Shown here: positions 58,445 through 64,000 of the stretch, in pieces
Layout: every line of letters begins with the position of its first letter
Numbering within the stretch: position 1 is the first letter of the stretch
NCBI RefSeq assembly: GCF_019703515.2
Contig: NC_059368.1
Coordinates: forward strand, 28,203,289 to 28,267,288
DNA length: 64,000 nucleotides
Reading direction: 5' to 3'
Origin: Myxocyprinus asiaticus
Lineage: Eukaryota > Chordata > Actinopteri > Cypriniformes > Catostomidae
The notes under the pieces: generated by a model
What the model saw: only the letters and a program-made list of their open reading frames with translations
Database searches by the model: none
Told to the model about the DNA's origin: nothing
Program-made: the position numbers and the translations under genes

Positions 58445-58828
58445 AAACCCAGTTGAAAAATAAAGCCCAATGATCAGGACCCAGATGAGGAGCTAACTGT
58501 ACATTATCCCTTGCATAAATGCTTAAAGGGTTCATATGATGAGAAATCAAATTTTTCAATGTATTGTTAAACTTTCAAAACTCAAGGCAAGCTAATTTAT
58601 TAAAACCAAACTAAATATAAAAAAGTCTCATTTCGAACTTACGTCAACCTACTGATGACAGACAGATTACATTGGAACACACAAAAACATGACCGACCTT
58701 TGACATGACGCCTATTCAATGTTCAGCTATTTGGCTGCATTTAGGCTGAATTTACCATTTTAGTTCAAACTTGACAGTCTGTACAGCACAATATCAAGGG
58801 TGAGAGAGAGAGAGAGGTAAAAGGTCAT

Positions 58829-59144
58829 GGTAACACTTATGTTTCCATTTGTTAACATTAGTTAACAACATTAGTTAACATGAATAAACAATATTTATTA
58901 AGCATTTATTAATCTTAGTGTAATTTCAGCATTTACTAATACATTTTTAAAATCAAAAGTTGTATATGTTAACATTAGTTAATGCACTTTGAACTAACAT
59001 TAACTAACAATGAACAACTGTATTTTTATTAACTAACATCAACAAAGATTAATAAATGCTGTAAAAATATTGTTTATTGTTAGTTCATGATACCTAATGG
59101 ATTAACTAATGTTAACAAATGGAACCTTATTGTAAAATGTTACC
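58829..59144. mobile_element. Palindromic AT-rich MITE, complete
   Basis: ggtaacacttatgtttccat at the left and atggaaccttattgtaaaat-gttacc at the right are inverted. The arms carry aatttattaagcatttatta / attaataaatgctgtaaaaa in inversion. 316 bases, the most regular of the three copies. Confidence 0.78.
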
Positions 59145-59810
59145 AAGTTCATGAAAAACCTTTTGGGAAGAAAAATCTTTATGATCTTTTTAAGTGTAAT
59201 TAAATGTGCCTATGTGTCAGGGGGGGGAAAAAAAAATAAATTGTACTCACAGAAAATTTGTCTTGGACCATTAAATAATAAAACGTGACAGGTTTAAGTT
59301 GGATGCTCATTTCACCACAGAGAAAGAGCAACAAGATAAACAACCATACTAGTTTATGTTCTGTGTGTGTTTTTGCAAAGGCAAAACTTTTTCAAAGTTG
59401 TTACGAATACTAAAGGATGCAGCACTGGACCGTGATCCAGCATTACTGTGAATCCCTCTCACCTACAATACATAAGGCCAAGCGGAGAAATACAAATAGT
59501 GAAGTGTCCTGTGTGTAAACATCAACACTCTTTGAATGGCACTTGTCCAATTAGAGGACCAGAACTGTGTCTGTATGAAAACAAGTACAACATCAAAAAT
59601 TTCATAAAGTGCTAAATCCAAAAAAAAAAAAAAAGAGGCAACAACTGTACAAAAAAGGCCCAAAATCTATCTGCCCAAACGTGATATGTCATAAATAACA
59701 TTCTGACCCTCACAGATTCTGATTAAGACCCTTGTAAGGTTCTAACTAACTAACTAACTAACTAACTAACATATAGTTTTCTCATGTTGTTTTCTTTCTG
59801 TCGTATCTAA
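59145..59810. other. Intergenic with poly-A and (TAAC)n
   Basis: A-rich runs near 59227-59237 and 59620-59634, and a (TAAC)n run at 59743-59770 just before the next element. Confidence 0.55.
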
Positions 59811-60586
59811 GGCTATGTTCAGACTGCAGGCAAAATCAGATTTTTTCTCACATCAGATCTTTTCAGGCAGACTGTCCGCACTATTAATTCCAAGTGATCA
59901 AATCAGATTTGTGCATTCAGACATAACCAACCTATTTGCATGGGTTGCTTTGGTAATGACGTAGGCGTACACACGTGACGATGCTTTCAAAACAGAAGCG
60001 GGAAAAATGGAGGTGCATCATCTCGCTCTCCAAATAAGCGCACTGTCCAGTCGCGGTGCAGAACTCCCCCGTCGCACAAGAAAAACTCATGACCTATGGA
60101 ACCCCCTTTCCTCCATGCCCCGAGATATTTCTTGGTAAATGGCCTTATTGCGATAACTGCCTTCGAGTTTTGCTTGGACGAAAGCCTCCCCCCAAAGTGC
60201 CAGCAGGCAATTGACCTCTGTGTCAGTCCACTGAGTGGTGTTCTCCTCTCCGCTTGAATCCATGGACATGCCAAAATCTTTGCACATGCCAGAATACTTC
60301 CGGCATTTCCGTCACCGATTTTTGAAGTCATCGTTGTGTGTCGCGTTAAGAGCGACACAAAAGACCATTTGAAATACGATTTGAGCAGCCAGAGCATCCG
60401 GACTGAGACCCATCTGAAAAAATCAGATTTCAATCGCATTTGAAACCACCTCCTGATGTGGTTTAAATCAGATTTGGAAAAATCAGATTTCATGTGGTTT
60501 TTTGCTGTCCAGACTATCAAAAACTCATCTGGATACAATCTGGATATGCAAAAAATCTGATTTTTAGTGGCAGTCTGAACAAAGCC
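59811..60586 (-). mobile_element. PIF/Harbinger-type element with TAA target
   Basis: ggctatgttcagactgcagg at the left and cagtctgaacaaagcc at the right are inverted repeats (one difference in the first 16 bases), bordered by taa at 59808-59810 and 60587-60589, a 3-base target as PIF/Harbinger elements use. aatcagattt occurs at 59834, 59901, 60421, 60466 and 60481, and inverted at 60553, close to both ends. Contains a Myb/SANT-like piece and no nuclease gene. 776 bases. Confidence 0.82.
60087..60287 (-). pseudogene. Myb/SANT-like DNA-binding protein fragment of Harbinger type
   Basis: The 66-codon frame reads TTQWTDTEVNCLLALWGEAF and KAIYQEISRGMEERGF, the first two helices of a Myb/SANT-like domain with the Trp that opens it. 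Harbinger elements code such a protein beside their nuclease; it binds the element ends. The domain stops after FHRS, before the third helix, so only a part is left. A 202-codon frame in another register on the same strand has no such likeness and is a shadow. Confidence 0.68.
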
Positions 60587-60589
60587 TAA

Positions 60590-61330
60590 AAGCATTTATA
60601 ATAGCAATGTACTCTTTTCAAATAATCTGTTGGGACAGCATTGTATTGATATTGTTATTCTCATTCAGAATTGGTGCTGTAAGCATGTACACTGTCCCTC
60701 AGGCTATACTATGAAGTAAATGTGCCCTCATTTAAATGGAGTAAAGTCCATTGTAAACAAGACTCTAGAGGAATATTAGTGTGATATAGGGAGTATCTGG
60801 CCAAACACATACCATTCTTTCATTTCATTTTGAAAATCCCATTGCTATCCTAAGACTACACAATGAAATTGGCATTTCAGACACTGACCCATATCTTTGT
60901 GTTATATACATTCCTCTAGTGGAAAATCCCTCACCACAATGAGCAGTCTCTAAACATCATCCAAACAAAGATCAGTCATTTTCAGGCCCAGGAAACATGC
61001 TGCTGTGTGAAGATTTTTACGCAAGAACCAAAACTGAACCTGATAATAAAGACCCAAAGGGCAGCACACATCTACTTGGTCAAAACTCTCGGTGCATCAC
61101 AAAAACCCTTTCAAAAAATAATCTTGACTGCATTGTAAATAAAAATGGAACATCTCTGCTGAGTCTTAGGCCAGTTCATACTTAATGGCAAGATAAGAGA
61201 GGATGCTTTGGGGAGCTTAATGTGTTGCTCGGGTTTTAGAGCAGTGTGGAGCTGGTGTAGACCAAAAAACAAATTTGTTTCCAGACAAACACAGGTATAG
61301 TACAGACAAGGCTCCAGACAGTTTTTCTGA
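60590..61330. other. Intergenic, nothing recognised
   Basis: No supported gene or repeat. Confidence 0.45.
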
Positions 61331-61905
61331 CATCTGGAACTAAGGACTTATTACCCCAATTCACAAGAGTGGAGACAAATTAGACCCTAATAATTTCAGG
61401 CAATTGTTTGAGCAGTAATCTGGGGAGGCTATGTAGTAGTATTTTTAACAACAGAATTTTTATTTTCTTGAACACAAATGTCCTGAGGAAGACTCAAACC
61501 GGCTTTCTTCCATTAAACTTCTGACAAAACATTTACCCTACACGCCATAATCAATAAACAAGGCAACCAACAAAAAACAGAAATAAATTGGCATGCCTTA
61601 ACTTCAAAAACATATTTATTCTATTTCTCATGATGGATTATATTACAAACTTTTGTAAAATAGTGTAAAGGAGAAAGTTTATGACATCAATATATTCAGA
61701 CAATAAATGTGCAATTAAAATTGGAAATAACGAAAGAAAACTATTCTTTATTCAAAATCCAAGAGTGCGGCAGGGATGTAGCCCAAGTCCAATCCTATTC
61801 AACATTTACATTAATGCATTCACAGTGCGGTTGGAAGAGTCTACAGCCCCTGGTCTCACTCTACAATACTCACACATTTTTCGCTCTATGCAGATGACCT
61901 GATGA
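61331..61905 (+). pseudogene. LINE RT fragment (L1/Tx1-like)
   Basis: In changing frames it reads LITPIHKSGDKLDPNNF (from about 61353), then IFIFLNTNVLRKTQTGFLP (about 61456), and from 61681 MTSIYSDNKCAIKIGNNERK, RVRQGCSPSPILFNIYINAF and STAPGLTLQYSH. After one more shift comes LYADDLM with the catalytic box YADD at 61887-61898. These are RT motifs of an L1/Tx1-like LINE. It stops right behind the catalytic box, where another LINE begins, so the rest was lost or replaced. Confidence 0.75.
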
Positions 61906-62476
61906 TGACCTTACTTGCCATTATTATATTGTTATCTCTGCCTTCTCCAATTGATCAACTTTATTGAACTCTGCTCTTTTTTGGATTCTACACTGTTGTG
62001 GATTTACTTCCTGGACTACACTGAACTTTTGATCACTGCTGACTGTATTTGAAACTTTGCTCTCTTGGAGTCTTCACAGTTGCTAACTTGCTTTCTGGAC
62101 TTTATTGAACTATTTGTGTGCTGTTGACCATATTTGGACTGCACCGGATCACTCTGGAATATTTCTCTACCTGGAACTCCCCACATACCCTGGACTCTTT
62201 ACCACATGCACTGCCTCACACACCGTCAGCGAGCATGTTGACCACTGTTTATCCCTGCTGGTTTAGCCTGTGAATTAGTCTCCACTCTCTCATTGAGCTG
62301 TGTCTGGGTGTTCTTTCCTCGGCGGTTCAGCCCGAGTTCAGCTAATCAGATAGTCTGCACTTTCTCCTTGGTTGTGTTTGGGTGTTTTCTGCTTGTCTGG
62401 TCATGGCTAACATGGTACGGCATGTTGTAGGTTGTGTCTTTGTGTAGTTGGTTCTTGTTCTCCGCTGATCTCCGCC

Positions 62477-63060
62477 ATGCCTTTTATGAACTCCAAATGT
62501 ATAGCAGTAAGCTTTATTGGCCTCACTCTGCTAGTCATACTAGTAGATATCTCTGTGGATATGGCGCATGAATACACCTCATCGCAGCTATGTGGTCTTA
62601 ACTGCTATTCCCGATTAGAATCTGTTGTTTATGATTATTGTATACAGTTTGGGATTACTAGACGTCCGCACTATGTTCATCGTTCTATAAAACGTCATTG
62701 GAATTTACATTACTCATCTCCTACTTCGATTCCGTCTATCTGGCCATCCTGCTCTAACCTCAGATAGTCTTCATCATGCACTTCTTATCATGGAGTTAAT
62801 GTTGGCTCGCTACTAATCCCAGTCAGACCTGAATCAGTCAGTAGGCCTGCTATGGACTATATGTCCCCATGTAATACTGGTGCTCTTTTAAATGTTCGCT
62901 CGTTGACTGGTAAAGGCAGTATGTTCAGAGATGTTATTATTGACAATAACTTGGACATACTCTTCTTAACTGAAACTTGGCAAACAGTAAATTATTACAT
63001 GGAACTCAACCTGATGAGTTTATGTCTATACTTGATTGTTTCAATTTCAATCAGCATATA
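62477..63060 (+). pseudogene. LINE ORF2 N-terminal part and first half of endonuclease
   Basis: 62477-62767 reads a hydrophobic start and then ITRRPHYVHRSIKRHWNLHY, the basic lead-in of L2-group ORF2, and ends at a stop. After a gap it reads CNTGALLNVRSLTGKGSMFR and NNLDILFLTETWQ from 62870, the entry of the endonuclease fold (N-VRSL, TETW). After TETW the expected centre of the nuclease with its GDFN motif is absent. Stops and a frame change separate the parts. Confidence 0.7.
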
Positions 63061-64000
63061 AATTTTCCTACTCGCTGTCATGGCCACACTTTGGATTTGG
63101 TATGTTCCTTTGGGATTAACAATCTTTCTGTGTTGGGAACTTTGGATGGTTTTTCTGATCATAAGCTCATTAAGTTTAGTTTCAGCTGCTATCTTTTTAA
63201 GTCTTGAAGCAAAAAACAGATATCCTATCATTATATAAAATCTATCAGTCTGTCGTCTTTCACTGTAATCTGTAATTCTGTACTCATATCTTCTATAAAC
63301 CTTTCCTACCCTGATGAAATTCTTTCTTTATACAGTGCAACAATTACCTCCATCTTAGATGACTATGCACCTGTCAAGTGTAGACTGGTTCCTTCCTCTT
63401 ATTCCTCTCCTTGGTATACTTCTGAATTGTGGGCTATGAAAGCAGTGGGTCGACATCTGGAACGGCTTGTCAAGAAAACTGGTTTGACTGTTTATTCTGT
63501 GGCTCTCTCTGATCATCTTTTCCAATACAAGGCTTCTCTTAAAACTGCACGGGCAAACTATTTTTCTTCTATTATCAATAACTCAAACTGTAAACCTAAA
63601 ACTCTCTTTTCCATTGCTAAGAAACTTGCACAGTCTCCTCCTGCATCTGTTGAGATATGTGAATCATTTCTCCAGTTTTTCAAAAACAAAACTGACACAA
63701 TCTGCAGCCACTTTAACCCTTCTGAGGCTGCTGAGTATTTAGAATTTTTTCATATCGACCCGGTCACCAGACTTACTAGTTTTTCCCATACCACCCCATC
63801 TTATGTTGCTGAGTTGATTAATAAATCACACTCTTCAACATGCCAACTTGACCCTGCACCAACTTCTCTCCTTAAATGGTCTCTTCATGCTATCACTACT
63901 CCTATCTCTCACCAGATTAATACATCACTTGCTTCTGGTATTGTTCCATTCGTTTTAAAAATAGCTGCTGTCTCCCCTATGCTCAAGAAAAATGGTGCTG
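62998..64000 (+). pseudogene. LINE ORF2: end of endonuclease, linker and RT start, open to the window edge
   Basis: From 63031 frame 1 reads LDCFNFNQHINFPTRCHGHT and LDLVCSFG, then GFSDHKLIKF (Ser-Asp-His, the last catalytic part of the endonuclease). A single TGA at 63205-63207 interrupts it. Behind that the frame is open for 264 codons to the window end, with YTSELWAMKAVGRHLERLV, KASLKTARANYFSSII and TLFSIAKKLAQSP (the linker) and the first RT residues. About a hundred codons of the nuclease centre are missing before 63000. The openness suggests a fairly recent copy. Confidence 0.78.

Larger units (their letters stand above)
61910..64000 (+). mobile_element. L2-group LINE, 5' part, running off the window
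   Basis: A CT-rich leader without long frames (61910-62470) is followed by the ORF2 N-terminal region, a shortened endonuclease and the linker towards RT. The window ends at the start of RT (ISHQINTSLASGIVPFVLK). It is on the opposite strand from, and clearly different in sequence to, the LINE at 26.7-29.8 kb. The left edge is approximate. Confidence 0.78.

Noticed and set aside
59987..60595. 202-codon minus frame in the Harbinger-type element
   Set aside because: It includes the terminal repeats, and the Myb-like homology lies in another frame.
1..64000. New multi-gene system (defence, biosynthesis or similar)
   Set aside because: I found no cluster of host genes. All strong coding signals are transposon proteins, mostly inactive.

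Overview
This window reads as a teleost genome segment, most likely from a cyprinid. It has AT-rich intergenic DNA, many (CA)n microsatellites, tRNA-derived SINEs of a cyprinid type, DIRS, BEL/Pao and Ty3/gypsy retrotransposons, L2-group LINEs, and several DNA transposon families with MITEs. I found no intact host protein-coding gene. Apart from one candidate 101-nt exon near 20.6 kb and one unidentified ORF near 38.5 kb, every recognisable coding stretch belongs to a mobile element, and almost all are broken.

Layout. 1-5.4 kb: a decayed BEL/Pao element on the minus strand, entering from outside the window, with a Ty3/gypsy fragment inserted in its gag in the opposite direction. 5.4-6.9 kb: a Tc1/mariner relic (minus) carrying a SINE with a 10-bp target duplication. 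7-9.6 kb: AT-rich DNA with two inverted copies of an unnamed repeat. 9.6-15.5 kb: an almost complete DIRS retrotransposon (plus) with inverted termini, an internal complementary region, a gag relic, RT/RNase H and a tyrosine recombinase. 15.5-24 kb: mostly non-coding DNA with MITEs and a SINE. 24.1-30.3 kb: one hAT element (plus) with a multi-exon transposase remnant; an L2-type LINE (minus) sits just behind its stop codon. 30.9-32.8 kb: a second, non-autonomous hAT-like element with a perfect 8-bp duplication, an internal tandem array and a nested SINE. 33-38.5 kb: intergenic DNA with a foldback MITE. 38.9-39.5 kb: a solo LTR. 40.8-41.4 kb: a Tc1 MITE. 41-55 kb: intergenic DNA with MITEs and microsatellites. 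55.6-57.6 kb: a shortened gypsy element with both LTRs. 59.8-60.6 kb: a PIF/Harbinger-type element with a Myb/SANT-like fragment. 61.3-64 kb: two LINE pieces head to tail (plus), the second running off the window with a long open frame.

The elements work together only in the sense of nesting: SINE in Tc1, gypsy in BEL, L2 in hAT, SINE in tandem array in hAT. This gives a readable order of insertion. The three LTR/DIRS reverse transcriptases have each lost a catalytic aspartate of the Y-x-D-D box, while both LINE catalytic boxes seen in the window keep YADD. I found no evidence of a new defence, metabolic or regulatory system. The most informative structures are the DIRS termini with their internal complementary region, the nested hAT/L2 locus, and the hAT-like element with the internal tandem array.
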